DNA from: Chitinophaga oryziterrae
Lineage (GTDB): Bacteria; Bacteroidota; Bacteroidia; Chitinophagales; Chitinophagaceae
Length of the DNA stretch: 64,000 nt
NCBI RefSeq assembly: GCF_009758125.1
Contig: NZ_WRXO01000001.1
Coordinates: 1,116,001 to 1,180,000, forward strand
Direction: 5' to 3'
Shown here piece by piece: positions 50,997-60,263 of this stretch. How positions within the stretch are numbered: position 1 is the stretch's first letter; each line of letters begins with the position of its first letter. The position numbers were made by a program, and so were the translations under genes. The notes under the pieces were generated by a model. It saw only the letters and a list, made by a program, of their open reading frames with translations. It was not told the origin of the DNA and did not search any database.

Positions 50997-53603
50997 ATGA
51001 ACGCAGAACAAAAACGTTTAGAACAACCAGGCTGGAAAAAATGGGGATCTTATGTAAGTGACAGACAATGGGGGACCGTAAGAGAAGATTATAGCGCCAA
51101 CGGGGCTTCCTGGGATTATACCACACACGATATGGCCCGCAGTAAAACCTGGCGCTGGGGGGAAGAAGGTATCGCAGGCATATCGGATGATAAACAAAAC
51201 CTCTGCTTTTCATTAGCGCTCTGGAATAAAAAAGACCCCATCTTAAAAGAAAGATATTTCGGACTCACCAATCAACAGGGAAATCATGGAGAAGATGTAA
51301 AGGAACTGTACTACTACCTCGATGCTACTCCTACACACTCCTACATGAAAATGCTGTACAAATATCCACAGCAGGAATATCCCTATCAACGGCTAATAGA
51401 CGAAAATGCGGCAAGGGGTAAGGATGAGGAAGAATTTGAATTACTGGATACAGGACTATTCGACGAAAATAAATACTTTGATGTTTTCGTGGAATATGCC
51501 AAAGGAGATATTGAAGATATACTGATAAAAATAACGGTCCATAACAGGGCAGATGAAGCAGCCAGTCTGCATGTAATTCCCACCTTATGGTTCAGAAATA
51601 TATGGGTATGGGGCCGGCACAATTATAAACCCGCCATGTGGCAGATAGATAAACAAAGCATCCAGCTGAAAGATGAAGCACTGGCAGTGCAATATCTGCA
51701 TCAGCAGGGCAATGGGAGAATACTTTTTTGTGAGAATGAAACAAACAATGTCCGCCTGTACAATGTTGCGAACAAAACCCCTTATCCAAAAGACGGGATC
51801 AATGATTATATCATCCACGGCGCAAATACTATCAACCCGGGAAAAGAAGGAACGAAGGCGGCTATAGATTATGATATTACAATTCCTGCACAGGGCGAAT
51901 ACACGATCGCGCTGCGCTTAACAGACAAGGATAATTTCGGAACAGATTTCGATACCATCTTCGAACAAAGGATCAATGAGGCAAATGCCTTCTATAACGA
52001 TTTACAGGCTGAGATCAAAGATAAGGACGAAAGACTGGTACATCGCCAGGCACTCGCCGGTATGCTATGGAATAAACAATTCTATAGCTATAAAGTAGAA
52101 CAATGGCTGGAAGGAGACCCTGCCATGCCCGAACCTCCTAAAGAACGCTGGACAGGCCGCAACAGCAACTGGCGGCAATTGTATAATGATGACGTGATCA
52201 GCGTGCCTGATAAATGGGAATTTCCCTGGTATGCAGCCTGGGACCTGGCTTTCCACTGTGTAACCCTGGCCATGGTAGATCCTGACTTCGCCAAACAGCA
52301 ACTGCTGCTGCTCACAGAAGAATGGTACATGAATCCTTCCGGTGGGTTCCCGGCATATGAATGGGCATTCGGAGATGTAAATCCGCCGGTACATGCAGGA
52401 GCCGTATATCGTGTCTTTAAACTCGATGCCAGTATCAAAGGGAAAAAGGATTACTTTTTCCTGGAAGCACTTTTCCATAAACTGCTGATCAATTTTACCT
52501 GGTGGGTGAACAGGAAAGATAACAGTGGCAGCAATATCTTTGAAGGTGGTTTCTTAGGGCTTGATAATATAGGGGTATTCGACCGTAGTTCACCTCTCCC
52601 TGAAGGAATGCGGGAAGAACAGGCCGATGCTACCAGCTGGATGGCGGTATATGCACTGAACATGCTGCACATCGCGCTGGAACTGGCTACTTTCAATAAG
52701 GTATACACCGGCATGGCTACCAAATTCTTTGAACACTTCATGTACATAGCTGGCGCGATGGCCAATATGGGAGAGGGCGACAGCGGATTATGGGATGAAG
52801 AAGATGAGTTTTTCTACGATCAGTTGCGCATGACCGACAACAGCATTGTGAAACTGAAAATAAAGAGCATGGTGGGATTGATCCCGCTCTTCGCCGTAGA
52901 AGTCATCAGCAAAAAAACATTAGAGGATAACCCTGTCTTCGAAAAACATATGTCATGGTTTTTGCGGCACAGGCCCGACCTGGCTATGCTGGTATCCCGC
53001 TGGTACGAAGAAGGGAAAGAGAACAAACATTTACTGAGCTTACTCCGCGGACATCGTATGAAAAGGATCCTCAGTCGTATGTTAGACGAAACAACATTCC
53101 TGAGCGATTACGGTGTAAGATCTTTATCCAAAGAATATCATGATCACCCTTATGTGATAAAACAAAAGGATACTGAACTGACACTTAAATATGCTCCCGG
53201 GGAAAGCGACAGTTATACTTACGGCGGTAATTCAAACTGGCGTGGTCCTATCTGGCTACAGATGAACTTCCTCATTATTGAAAGCCTGCGCAAGTTCCAT
53301 TACTTCTATTCTGATGATTTCAGGATAGAATATCCTACCGGTTCCAGTAACTTTATTTCATTAAAAGAAGCAGGCACAGAACTGGCCTGTCGTTTATTGA
53401 AGATCTTCCTGAAAGATGAAAACGGGAAAAGGGCTGTATTCGGTAACAATGAAAAATATCAGAAAGATCCGCACTTTGCAGACCTGATATTATTTCATGA
53501 ATATTTTCATGGTGATAGTGGTAAAGGCATAGGTGCATCCCATCAGACAGGATGGACTGGCCTGGTGGCGAACCTTATCAAAATGAAAAACAGTAATCCC
53601 TGA
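50997..53603 (+). CDS. Glucosidase, GH63/MGH1-like glycoside hydrolase
   Basis: An 868-residue cytoplasmic (no signal peptide) protein with an N-terminal beta-sandwich (about 1-330; RQWGTVREDYSANGASWDY, LHVIPTLWFRNIWVWG) and a C-terminal (alpha/alpha)6 barrel. The barrel includes YAAWDLAFHCVTLAMVDPDF, PPVHAGAVYRVFKL, FEGGFLGLDNIGVFDRSSPL, EEQADATSWMAVYALNML and YGGNSNWRGPIWLQMNFLII. This matches the MGH1-like/GH63 clan, acting on alpha-linked glucose such as mannosylglycerate, glucosylglycerate or trehalose-like compounds. The exact substrate is not readable. Typical length. It starts 10 bases after the DUF3810 gene and is convergent with the arginase-family gene. Confidence 0.87.
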   Translation: MNAEQKRLEQPGWKKWGSYVSDRQWGTVREDYSANGASWDYTTHDMARSKTWRWGEEGIAGISDDKQNLCFSLALWNKKDPILKERYFGLTNQQGNHGEDVKELYYYLDATPTHSYMKMLYKYPQQEYPYQRLIDENAARGKDEEEFELLDTGLFDENKYFDVFVEYAKGDIEDILIKITVHNRADEAASLHVIPTLWFRNIWVWGRHNYKPAMWQIDKQSIQLKDEALAVQYLHQQGNGRILFCENETNNVRLYNVANKTPYPKDGINDYIIHGANTINPGKEGTKAAIDYDITIPAQGEYTIALRLTDKDNFGTDFDTIFEQRINEANAFYNDLQAEIKDKDERLVHRQALAGMLWNKQFYSYKVEQWLEGDPAMPEPPKERWTGRNSNWRQLYNDDVISVPDKWEFPWYAAWDLAFHCVTLAMVDPDFAKQQLLLLTEEWYMNPSGGFPAYEWAFGDVNPPVHAGAVYRVFKLDASIKGKKDYFFLEALFHKLLINFTWWVNRKDNSGSNIFEGGFLGLDNIGVFDRSSPLPEGMREEQADATSWMAVYALNMLHIALELATFNKVYTGMATKFFEHFMYIAGAMANMGEGDSGLWDEEDEFFYDQLRMTDNSIVKLKIKSMVGLIPLFAVEVISKKTLEDNPVFEKHMSWFLRHRPDLAMLVSRWYEEGKENKHLLSLLRGHRMKRILSRMLDETTFLSDYGVRSLSKEYHDHPYVIKQKDTELTLKYAPGESDSYTYGGNSNWRGPIWLQMNFLIIESLRKFHYFYSDDFRIEYPTGSSNFISLKEAGTELACRLLKIFLKDENGKRAVFGNNEKYQKDPHFADLILFHEYFHGDSGKGIGASHQTGWTGLVANLIKMKNSNP

Positions 53604-54551
53604 TCAATTCAGCAATAATACGTTTACACTTCGCTGTAAGATATTAAAAGCGATTTCTGCCATCAGATTCTCTTTATCCAGTGTAGGATTTACTTCTGTA
53701 ATTTCGAAACAGCAGATTTTACGATGCTGCATGAATTTAGAGATTAAATCCTCCACTTCCCTTTCTCTCAGTCCATTGGTTACGGGGGTACCGGTACCTT
53801 TGGAGATAGAGGCATCCAGGCTATCTACGTCAAAAGAAACATAGATATACTCACAGTCACTTAAGTACCGGAACACGGAGCGGGCTACCTGTTCTGGTCC
53901 CTTACGGCGTACCTCGCTGGTAGTAATGATCTTCATCCCGTATTTCTTGATCAGGTGTTCTTCTTCTTTCTCATAATCTCTGAGGGAGATGAACACAATA
54001 TCTTCGGGTAATATCTTCGGTGCAATACCACCTATATTTTTAAGCGCATCCCATGTTTTGAGTGTATTCTCATCTACATCATGTACTTTACAATCGAGGT
54101 TATCTTCTGCAATAGACACCGCTACCGGCATCCCATGCATGTTCCCTGAAGGTGTAGTGAAAGGCGTATGCAGGTCTGCATGGGCATCTATCCAGATAGC
54201 GCCTATCTTAGCCTGTGGACGGGCCATCTTTAACCCTGCAATAGTAGCGCCCGCAGTGCTATGGTCTCCGGAGAGAATGACCGGGAACAGGTTCGCTTTA
54301 ATCGTTTCACTTACACTTTTGCTGATTCTTTCGTATAGGGTAAGGGTACCCTTAATACGTTTGGCATAGGGTGATTCAATAGGTTCAAACAGTAGTTTAT
54401 TCTCTGTTTCTATTGTTTCTGTGGGAAAATGCACAAAAAAGTTGCTCATAAAATCAAGCGCCGCAATTTTGATAGCTTCTACACCCAGGCTCGCACCACG
54501 TGTTCCTGCTCCTATTTCCGATTTTACCTCAATGATCTTAATGTTCTTCAT
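53604..54551 (-). CDS. Arginase/agmatinase/formiminoglutamase family protein
   Basis: Binuclear manganese ureohydrolase. Metal ligands are all readable: His in LSGDHSTAG, the Asp-His-Asp set in AIWIDAHADLHTP, and Asp-x-Asp in VSFDVDSLDAS. The C-terminal Glu in CFEITEVNPTLDKEN shapes the substrate site. NMHGMPVAVSIAED is arginase-like (substrate loop HGMP), so true arginase is the best guess. The start at 54551 (MKNIKIIEVKSEIGAGTRGA) removes nine residues that do not look like the family. It is convergent with the glucosidase gene with no gap, so no terminator is visible between them. Confidence 0.92.
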   Translation of the reverse strand: MKNIKIIEVKSEIGAGTRGASLGVEAIKIAALDFMSNFFVHFPTETIETENKLLFEPIESPYAKRIKGTLTLYERISKSVSETIKANLFPVILSGDHSTAGATIAGLKMARPQAKIGAIWIDAHADLHTPFTTPSGNMHGMPVAVSIAEDNLDCKVHDVDENTLKTWDALKNIGGIAPKILPEDIVFISLRDYEKEEEHLIKKYGMKIITTSEVRRKGPEQVARSVFRYLSDCEYIYVSFDVDSLDASISKGTGTPVTNGLREREVEDLISKFMQHRKICCFEITEVNPTLDKENLMAEIAFNILQRSVNVLLLN

Positions 54552-54835
54552 AAAAGGTTGTTCTTCCTGAATCAGCAATCTAATGGATTTTAACAGAACC
54601 CCCTGGTTACCGGACTGTTAAGGCGTATAGTCCCCAGGCATAAACGCTAAAGCAATTGCAATAAGGATGCTGTATCTTCAAATAATCTTTAATATTTCAA
54701 GGGGAATGATGGATAACGTGCAATTTTACAGGATGTATTTTTTTTGTAGAGGTTGAAATGGTAATTTGAGAGGATTGCTATACAAAAAACACGTTAAAAC
54801 ACATTCCTGTCCTTTACAGCACCAAAAAACAACTT

Positions 54836-55975
54836 ATGGACTTTCAACTTACAGAAGAACACCTGATGATCCAGAAAGCGGCAAGAGATTTCGCCGTTAG
54901 CGAATTATTGCCCGGTGTAATTGAACGCGATGAAAAACAACAGTATCCGGCAGAACAGATCAAAAAACTCGGGGAATTAGGATTTCTGGGGATGATGGTT
55001 GATCCGAAATACGGAGGGGCCGGACTGGATACTATCTCTTATGTACTGGCCATGGAAGAGATTTCCAAGATAGATGCCTCTACCTCAGTATGTATGAGCG
55101 TAAATAATTCACTGGTTTGCTGGGGCCTGGAAACTTTTGGCTCCGAAGAACAGAAACAACAATATTTAGTCCCCCTGGCTACTGGTCAGATCACCGGCGC
55201 CTTCCTGCTCAGTGAGCCGGAAGCGGGCTCTGATGCTACTTCCCAGCGTACCCTGGCGGAGGATAAAGGCGACCATTACCTCGTAAATGGTACCAAAAAC
55301 TGGATTACCAATGGTAACAGCGCCAGCGTATACCTTGTTATTGCCCAGACTAATCCCGAAAAAAACAGTAAAGGGATCAACGTATTAATCGTAGAGAAAA
55401 ACACGCCCGGTATTACGATCGGTGCTAAAGAGAACAAACTGGGGATTCGTGGCAGTGATACACATAGCATCATGTTCCAGGATGTCATTGTGCCTAAAAA
55501 GAACAGGATAGGGGAAGATGGCTTTGGATTCAAATTCGCGATGAAAACTCTGGGAGGTGGTCGTATTGGTATCGCTTCACAGGCTCTGGGCATTGCCAGT
55601 GGCGCTTATGAACTGGCACTGAAGTACTCCAAACAGCGCAAAGCCTTCGGGAAAGAGATCAGTCAGCACCAGGCTATCCAGTTTAAGCTGGCAGATATGG
55701 CTACCCGTATAGAAGCGGCGCGTTTGCTTTGCTTTAAAGCGGCGCTGGATAAGGACAATCATAATGATTATACACTTAGCTCCTCTATGGCAAAGGTTTT
55801 TGCCTCAGAAACAGCGATGTGGGTCACTACGGAAGCGGTGCAGGTACATGGTGGCTATGGCTATGTGAAAGAATATCATGTAGAACGCCTGATGCGGGAC
55901 GCTAAGATCACACAGATCTATGAAGGTACCAGCGAGGTGCAGCGTATCGTTATCAGCAGGGCTATTCTGAGCTGA
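54836..55975 (+). CDS. Acyl-CoA dehydrogenase (short-chain type)
   Basis: FAD enzyme that oxidises acyl-CoA to trans-2-enoyl-CoA, passing electrons to ETF. Seen: N-terminal helical domain, FAD/acyl segment FLLSEPEAGSDATSQ, WITNGNSASVYLV, and the C-terminal domain with YSKQRKAFGKEISQHQAIQF and VQVHGGYGYVKEYHVERLMR. The catalytic Glu is in IYEGTSEVQ (near residue 363), the position used by short- and medium-chain enzymes. Length 379 fits butyryl-CoA dehydrogenase. It is monocistronic as far as can be seen, followed by a repeat-rich gap. Together with the enoyl-CoA hydratase at 36 kb it indicates beta-oxidation, although the genes are not linked. Confidence 0.95.
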   Translation: MDFQLTEEHLMIQKAARDFAVSELLPGVIERDEKQQYPAEQIKKLGELGFLGMMVDPKYGGAGLDTISYVLAMEEISKIDASTSVCMSVNNSLVCWGLETFGSEEQKQQYLVPLATGQITGAFLLSEPEAGSDATSQRTLAEDKGDHYLVNGTKNWITNGNSASVYLVIAQTNPEKNSKGINVLIVEKNTPGITIGAKENKLGIRGSDTHSIMFQDVIVPKKNRIGEDGFGFKFAMKTLGGGRIGIASQALGIASGAYELALKYSKQRKAFGKEISQHQAIQFKLADMATRIEAARLLCFKAALDKDNHNDYTLSSSMAKVFASETAMWVTTEAVQVHGGYGYVKEYHVERLMRDAKITQIYEGTSEVQRIVISRAILS

Positions 55976-56018
55976 TAAATAACAGGGGGATTTTTGCGAA
56001 GCCTCTTTAATTTTTATA

Positions 56019-56263
56019 AATCAAACTGAGTCACTATCTGGGAGTCTCTAGTGACTCAGTTTGAATATTATGACAGCGTAGATTGTCAGATGTTGTTGAT
56101 TAAATACACTGCATCTGACTGTTTTGTTCCCTGATTTAGCTTTTGAATATGGGTTCAGGATTTATTTTCAATTTAACTTCACCTAATATTCACGTCAGAT
56201 AAGGTGTATTTAATCAACAACACCTGCCGCAAAGATTATGTAATCAAACTCAGTCACTATCTG
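56019..56263. repeat. Nested direct and inverted repeats in the acd-yggS gap
   Basis: The 342-base gap 55976-56317 has no gene. It holds a perfect 14-bp inverted repeat (CAAACTGAGTCACT, 56022-56035 with 56050-56063). A 22-base direct repeat with one mismatch (56019-56040 and 56242-56263, AATCAAACT-AG-TCACTATCTG type) frames a perfect 18-bp inverted repeat (GTTGTTGATTAAATACAC, 56092-56109 with 56204-56221) that continues imperfectly through ATCTGAC. The layout is DR - IR - centre - IR - DR, like a small non-coding mobile element. Part of it may serve as terminator for the dehydrogenase gene. Confidence 0.65.
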
Positions 56264-56278
56264 CCTGGGAGGTCTGTG

Positions 56279-56310
56279 TTTGCAACCACCGTTTAAATCT
56301 GTTATTTTTG
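56279..56310 (+). promoter_or_regulatory. Promoter of yggS
   Basis: TTTG at 56279-56282, 20 bases, TATTTTTG at 56303-56310. The ATG lies only 8 bases after the -7 element, so transcription should begin at or near the start codon. Confidence 0.55.
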
Positions 56311-56317
56311 TAGCACT

Positions 56318-56995
56318 ATGTCAGTCAACCTATCAGCTTATAACAAGATAAAAGAAGAGCTTAAACCTTATAATGCAAAGCTGGTAGCTGTAAGTAAGCT
56401 AAAGCCTGCGGCGGATATTCAGGCATTATATGACCTTGGTCAGCGCATTTTCGGAGAAAACTACGTACAGGAACTACAGGAAAAACAAGTATTACTGCCA
56501 ACGGATATTCAATGGCATTTTATTGGCCACCTGCAGAGTAATAAAGTAAAATACATTGCTCCTTTTGTAACTATGATCCATGCGGTAGATAGTATGAAAC
56601 TACTGGAAGAGATCAACAAACAGGCTGGTAAATTCAATCGTACTATCGAGTGCCTGCTACAGGTGCATATAGCTGAAGAAGAAACCAAATTCGGTCTTAG
56701 TGAAAAAGAGCTGGAACAATTGCTGGAAGAATGGCAAAAGCAGCGGGAAAGCCTTCCTAATATCCGCATTGCCGGACTGATGGGTATGGCGACCAACACA
56801 GATGACCTGGATCAGGTAAGAAAAGAGTTCAGGCATCTCAAAAGCCTGCAAACAAGCCTTAAAGCCTGCTTCTTTGCAGACGAGGATACTTTCAATGAAC
56901 TCTCTGTTGGTATGAGCGGCGACTATACTATTGCCCTGGAAGAGGGGAGCACAATGGTACGCATAGGCAGTATGCTCTTTGGCGCAAGGAACTAA
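56318..56995 (+). CDS. yggS: YggS-family pyridoxal-phosphate homeostasis protein
   Basis: PLP-binding protein with an alanine-racemase-like barrel that keeps pyridoxal phosphate balanced; no catalytic reaction is firmly assigned to the family. Seen: PLP lysine in LVAVSKLKPAADIQ (Lys27), FGENYVQELQEKQ, WHFIGHLQSNKVKY, EETKFGLSEKELEQLL, GLMGMAT, and the phosphate-binding C-terminus FNELSVGMSGDYTIALEEGS followed by TMVRIGSMLFGARN. Length 225 is standard. Preceded by a promoter that leaves almost no leader. Confidence 0.95.
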   Translation: MSVNLSAYNKIKEELKPYNAKLVAVSKLKPAADIQALYDLGQRIFGENYVQELQEKQVLLPTDIQWHFIGHLQSNKVKYIAPFVTMIHAVDSMKLLEEINKQAGKFNRTIECLLQVHIAEEETKFGLSEKELEQLLEEWQKQRESLPNIRIAGLMGMATNTDDLDQVRKEFRHLKSLQTSLKACFFADEDTFNELSVGMSGDYTIALEEGSTMVRIGSMLFGARN

Positions 56996-57097
56996 ACAGC
57001 TGAGGCCCGCTTATCGGGCTATATAAGAAGATCCTGAAACCGCTATACCAGTCTGAAAAGTATTTCCTATCTTTACTCTACTGATTTAATAGGATAT

Positions 57098-58339
57098 ATG
57101 GTAAAGAGATTATTATTTTTATTATTAGCCGTGCCGGTACTCAGTTCCGGCCTTCAACTGGAAAAATGGGATTTAGAAAAAGGTACATGGCAGGCCCGCC
57201 TGCACCGCAAAGACGGAGCCGATATCATCTTTAATTTTGAAGTAAAGGACAGTGCTCAGAAAAAGATCATATATATCCTGAATGCCCATGATCGTCTCCT
57301 GGTAGATGATGTAAAAGTTTTAGGAGATTCCATCTTCATAAAAATGCCCTTCTTTGATTCCGAATTTAAAGCCGCATTCCGCCCCAATGGCGAAATTGCC
57401 GGTACATGGATCCGTCATCTCGCGGATAATGATGTCAGCATCCCTTTTACCGCAGCATATAATATAAAAGAACGTTTTAAGCAGCATGAGCCTGCTAAAA
57501 GCAATATAACAGGCCGCTGGTCTACATATTTTGCCGCACCGGGCAAAGATTCTTCCTTTGCAGTAGGGGAGTTTAAACAAAAAGGGAATACGGTCTACGG
57601 GACCTTCCTCACTACCACCGGAGATTACCGCTTCCTGGAAGGCATTGTAGACGGGGATAGCCTCAAGCTCTCTACATTTGATGGTTCTCATGCCTATTAC
57701 TTCACCGCACTGGTAAACAATAATACCCTGGAAAACGGGGTGTTCTATGCCGGTATTGGTGATGGCAGAGAAGGATGGACAGCTCAAAAGGATGATAAGG
57801 CCGCTTTACCGGATGAAAGGACGCTGGCTACTATCAAACCGGGTAATAACCGCCTCGATTTCACTTTCCCCGATCTGTCCGGAAAGAAAGTCAGCATTCG
57901 TGATAAACGCTTCGAGAATAAAGTAGTGGTCATTACCCTGATGGGGTCCTGGTGTCCCAATTGTATGGATGAAACAGGGTTTCTGTCCAGTTGGTACAAA
58001 CAGAATAAGAACAGGGGAGTAGAGGTAATAGGATTATCTTATGAACGTACTACCAGCTTTGAAAAATCTAAGAAAGCATTGGACGGATTTCTGAAAAGAT
58101 TTGATGTATCGTACCCTGTTTTAATCACCGGAGTAACACCTTCTGATCCGCAGAAATCTGAAAAATCATTACCTCAGTTAACAGGTATCAAAGGATTTCC
58201 CACAACTATCTTCATTGATAAAAAAGGAAATGTAAGAGAAGTGCATACCGGCTTTAATGGCCCGGGAACAGGTGCTCACTATGAAGAATTTAAAAAGGAA
58301 TACAATAAGCTGGTAGATGATTTACTGGCAGAAAAATAG
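57098..58339 (+). CDS. Exported TlpA/thioredoxin-like protein
   Basis: A 413-residue protein with an N-terminal signal-like segment (MVKRLLFLLLAVPVLSSGL), a beta-rich N-terminal domain with two lipocalin-like halves (WQARLHRKDGADIIFNFEVK, GRWSTYFAAPGKDSSFAVGE), and a C-terminal TlpA-type thioredoxin domain. The active site is WCPNC (MGSWCPNCMDETGF, near residue 285), and the cis-Pro loop is KGFPTTIFID. It is a probable periplasmic thiol-disulphide reductase, perhaps for cytochrome maturation or damaged surface proteins. The N-terminal domain is shared with Bacteroidota DUF4369-like proteins only loosely. Ends at a long hairpin terminator. Confidence 0.85.
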   Translation: MVKRLLFLLLAVPVLSSGLQLEKWDLEKGTWQARLHRKDGADIIFNFEVKDSAQKKIIYILNAHDRLLVDDVKVLGDSIFIKMPFFDSEFKAAFRPNGEIAGTWIRHLADNDVSIPFTAAYNIKERFKQHEPAKSNITGRWSTYFAAPGKDSSFAVGEFKQKGNTVYGTFLTTTGDYRFLEGIVDGDSLKLSTFDGSHAYYFTALVNNNTLENGVFYAGIGDGREGWTAQKDDKAALPDERTLATIKPGNNRLDFTFPDLSGKKVSIRDKRFENKVVVITLMGSWCPNCMDETGFLSSWYKQNKNRGVEVIGLSYERTTSFEKSKKALDGFLKRFDVSYPVLITGVTPSDPQKSEKSLPQLTGIKGFPTTIFIDKKGNVREVHTGFNGPGTGAHYEEFKKEYNKLVDDLLAEK

Positions 58340-58390
58340 ACAATAAAAAAAACAGGCAGTGATCATATCACTGCCTGTTTTTTTATTGTC
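58339..58390. terminator. Long bidirectional terminator
   Basis: Arms of about 24 bases (58339-58363 and 58367-58390), complementary except for one extra A, with core ACAGGCAGTGAT and a loop of about 3 bases. A run on the left and T run on the right suit both convergent genes. Confidence 0.85.
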
Positions 58391-58405
58391 GCATTGCCAT
58401 CAATA

Positions 58406-58708
58406 TCAACTAGCTACTTCTTTTTTGAATTTGCTGTAATGTTCAATGCTCTCATTTATGAGCGTCATAATACGTTCGCGTACATCATCCTTCAAACCTG
58501 TCGCCTCGTTTTCAAAGATATATTTCAACTCACCTAATCCATCTGCCCCCTTCCCTAATATTCTGCTGATACGGCCCTGAAAATGATGAGCTGACCGCTT
58601 AATCTTTTTTTTAGTTTCTGCTCCACTATCTGGCGCATTGAGAATCCCTAGCGCTAATCCTGCTGCAACCCCTGCCAATGCTCCGCATAATATTTTTGCC
58701 GTACTCAT
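58406..58708 (-). CDS. YtxH-domain protein
   Basis: A 100-residue protein with one glycine-rich N-terminal membrane helix (KILCGALAGVAAGLALGILN) and the YtxH motif APDSGAETKKKIKRSA, followed by an amphipathic, charged helix (EIATGLKDDVRERIMTLINE-like stretch around residues 69-88). YtxH-like proteins are small, stress-linked membrane-anchored proteins of unclear function. It lies about 60 bases downstream of the START-domain gene on the same strand; both look like general-stress envelope genes, so co-regulation is possible. Confidence 0.85.
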   Translation of the reverse strand: MSTAKILCGALAGVAAGLALGILNAPDSGAETKKKIKRSAHHFQGRISRILGKGADGLGELKYIFENEATGLKDDVRERIMTLINESIEHYSKFKKEVAS

Positions 58709-58772
58709 AAAAAATGGTTTTTAAGGTTATACAAATATAATTTTCTTACTGTTTTCCAATAATTAGGCCATA

Positions 58773-59498
58773 CTAAATAGTGATAACGCCTGTTTCTATA
58801 AAGTGTTTAAAGCTCAGGATATCTTTTTCAACAATTCTCTTAAAAGCACCATTCAGTAACCAGGCTAATCCTCTACCCACATAACCTGCCGGCGGACGAT
58901 ACGTAATATTTACATCTACTTCGGTACCACCACCGATGATATCACTAAAGCTCACTTTTCCCGCAGTCACGATATCTGAACCAGGCGCAGAACGCCATCC
59001 TATTAAACTACCGGGGTCTTCCTTAATCACTTCAGCATCCCATTCCAGCTTACCAATTCCGGCAGGGCCCGTTACCACCCAATGCGAGTTATAGCTGTCC
59101 AGGGATTCTACGGAAGCCACATGTTTCATGAAAAGAGGCAGATTATCTACTTCACGCCAGAATGCATATACCTCTGCTCTGGGCCTGTCTACAATTAATT
59201 TCTTACGGATATTGATCGCCCGGGTGTGCCCATCTCCCAACCGTTTCCCGGATGCAGCCGCAGATATCGGGCAATTGCCTGAAATACCCCTGTACAGTAA
59301 ATACCCACCGGTGATCAACCGTAGCAAACTGCGAAAAGGATGTTTATCAATGTTACTGATGGCGGAAGTGGTTAACATAGCTCCGCTTACTATCGAGGCA
59401 ATACGCCCCGGTTTGCTCACATTGAGAATATTGGACTCCTCATATAAAGCAGTGGCGCGGGGCTCGCCATGTCCGTTTAAGCTGTTGTATGTACTCAT
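58773..59498 (-). CDS. SRPBCC/START-like protein with DUF2892-like N-terminal part
   Basis: A 241-residue protein. Residues about 25-90 hold two hydrophobic segments (IASIVSGAMLTTSAIS, LLRLITGGYLLYRGISG) like a DUF2892 membrane hairpin. Residues about 95-240 are a polyketide-cyclase/START-type hydrophobic-pocket domain (IVDRPRAEVYAFWREVDNLP, WDAEVIKEDPGSLIGWRS, TEVDVNITYRPPAGYVGRGL). Such proteins bind lipids or other hydrophobic ligands, and in this phylum they commonly stand next to stress genes. No catalytic residues can be named. It precedes the YtxH gene on the same strand. Confidence 0.82.
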   Translation of the reverse strand: MSTYNSLNGHGEPRATALYEESNILNVSKPGRIASIVSGAMLTTSAISNIDKHPFRSLLRLITGGYLLYRGISGNCPISAAASGKRLGDGHTRAINIRKKLIVDRPRAEVYAFWREVDNLPLFMKHVASVESLDSYNSHWVVTGPAGIGKLEWDAEVIKEDPGSLIGWRSAPGSDIVTAGKVSFSDIIGGGTEVDVNITYRPPAGYVGRGLAWLLNGAFKRIVEKDILSFKHFIETGVITI

Positions 59499-59541
59499 AA
59501 CAATGTTTATTTATAAATGATCGGGTATAAAAATGCACAGT

Positions 59542-60165
59542 TTATTTATACTCAGCGGCCAGGTGTTGACAAATTTCACTTCCCCAATGCGGATCGATCG
59601 CTGTCTTCGGCTTAAAGGCAGCAAATCGTTGCGTTGTCTCCTGTACAATAGGTTCCGCTCTCTTCTTCCCGCCTCCAAAAACTGCCGGTGTATGATAGAT
59701 TACCAGCGCTTTTACCAGGTATGCCCTTGGATTAGCACTATCTGCTGCTATTGCCTTATTTGCATAACTCCTGCTATCAGAACCAAGTGTGACGCCTCTT
59801 ATGGGAGAAGCATTGATCCTGGCGGATAACCAATAAGCCATCAGCGTCAGTGTTTCCGTATTATCCGGCTGCAATGCCAGCGCTTTCCTCACATAAGGTT
59901 CCGCTTTGTCTGTCAGTGGTTCCGATTCTCCGGGAGGCGCCTGGAAAGAAGGCTGTGTATATGCCCAGCCGGTATAATACTGCAATAACCACTCCTCAGG
60001 ATGTGCTTTCGTCAACGACTCCAGCTTTTCAATACTTTGTTTCCACACATCAAAGTTTTTCGAAGTATCCAGCTTATAGAGTTCTGTTTTAAGAGATTGC
60101 TGCCAGCCGGTATCCTGGCCAAAACAAGAGAAACTAACAAACAAAAGGGGAATGATTAATTTCAT
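59542..60165 (-). CDS. Secreted tetratricopeptide-like protein
   Basis: A protein of about 207 residues with signal peptide MKLIIPLLFVSFSCFGQ. The rest is helical with TPR-like pairs (FDVWKQSIEKLESLTKAHPE, AEPYVRKALALQPDNTETLT, SYANKAIAADSANPRAYLVK). The recurring A-L-P-D/N-N ends are typical of TPR helices. It is probably a periplasmic protein-binding scaffold. The start at 60165 is selected because it begins the signal peptide; the frame extends 13 codons upstream without merit. No operon partner is evident. Confidence 0.78.
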   Translation of the reverse strand: MKLIIPLLFVSFSCFGQDTGWQQSLKTELYKLDTSKNFDVWKQSIEKLESLTKAHPEEWLLQYYTGWAYTQPSFQAPPGESEPLTDKAEPYVRKALALQPDNTETLTLMAYWLSARINASPIRGVTLGSDSRSYANKAIAADSANPRAYLVKALVIYHTPAVFGGGKKRAEPIVQETTQRFAAFKPKTAIDPHWGSEICQHLAAEYK

Positions 60166-60263
60166 AATTGTTGCATTGTGGTTACATTCCTGAAATCTTC
60201 CCAATTACATGCCAACTATCTCAGATACAAACGCTATCTTAAAGGCCATAAAAATACAGACGT

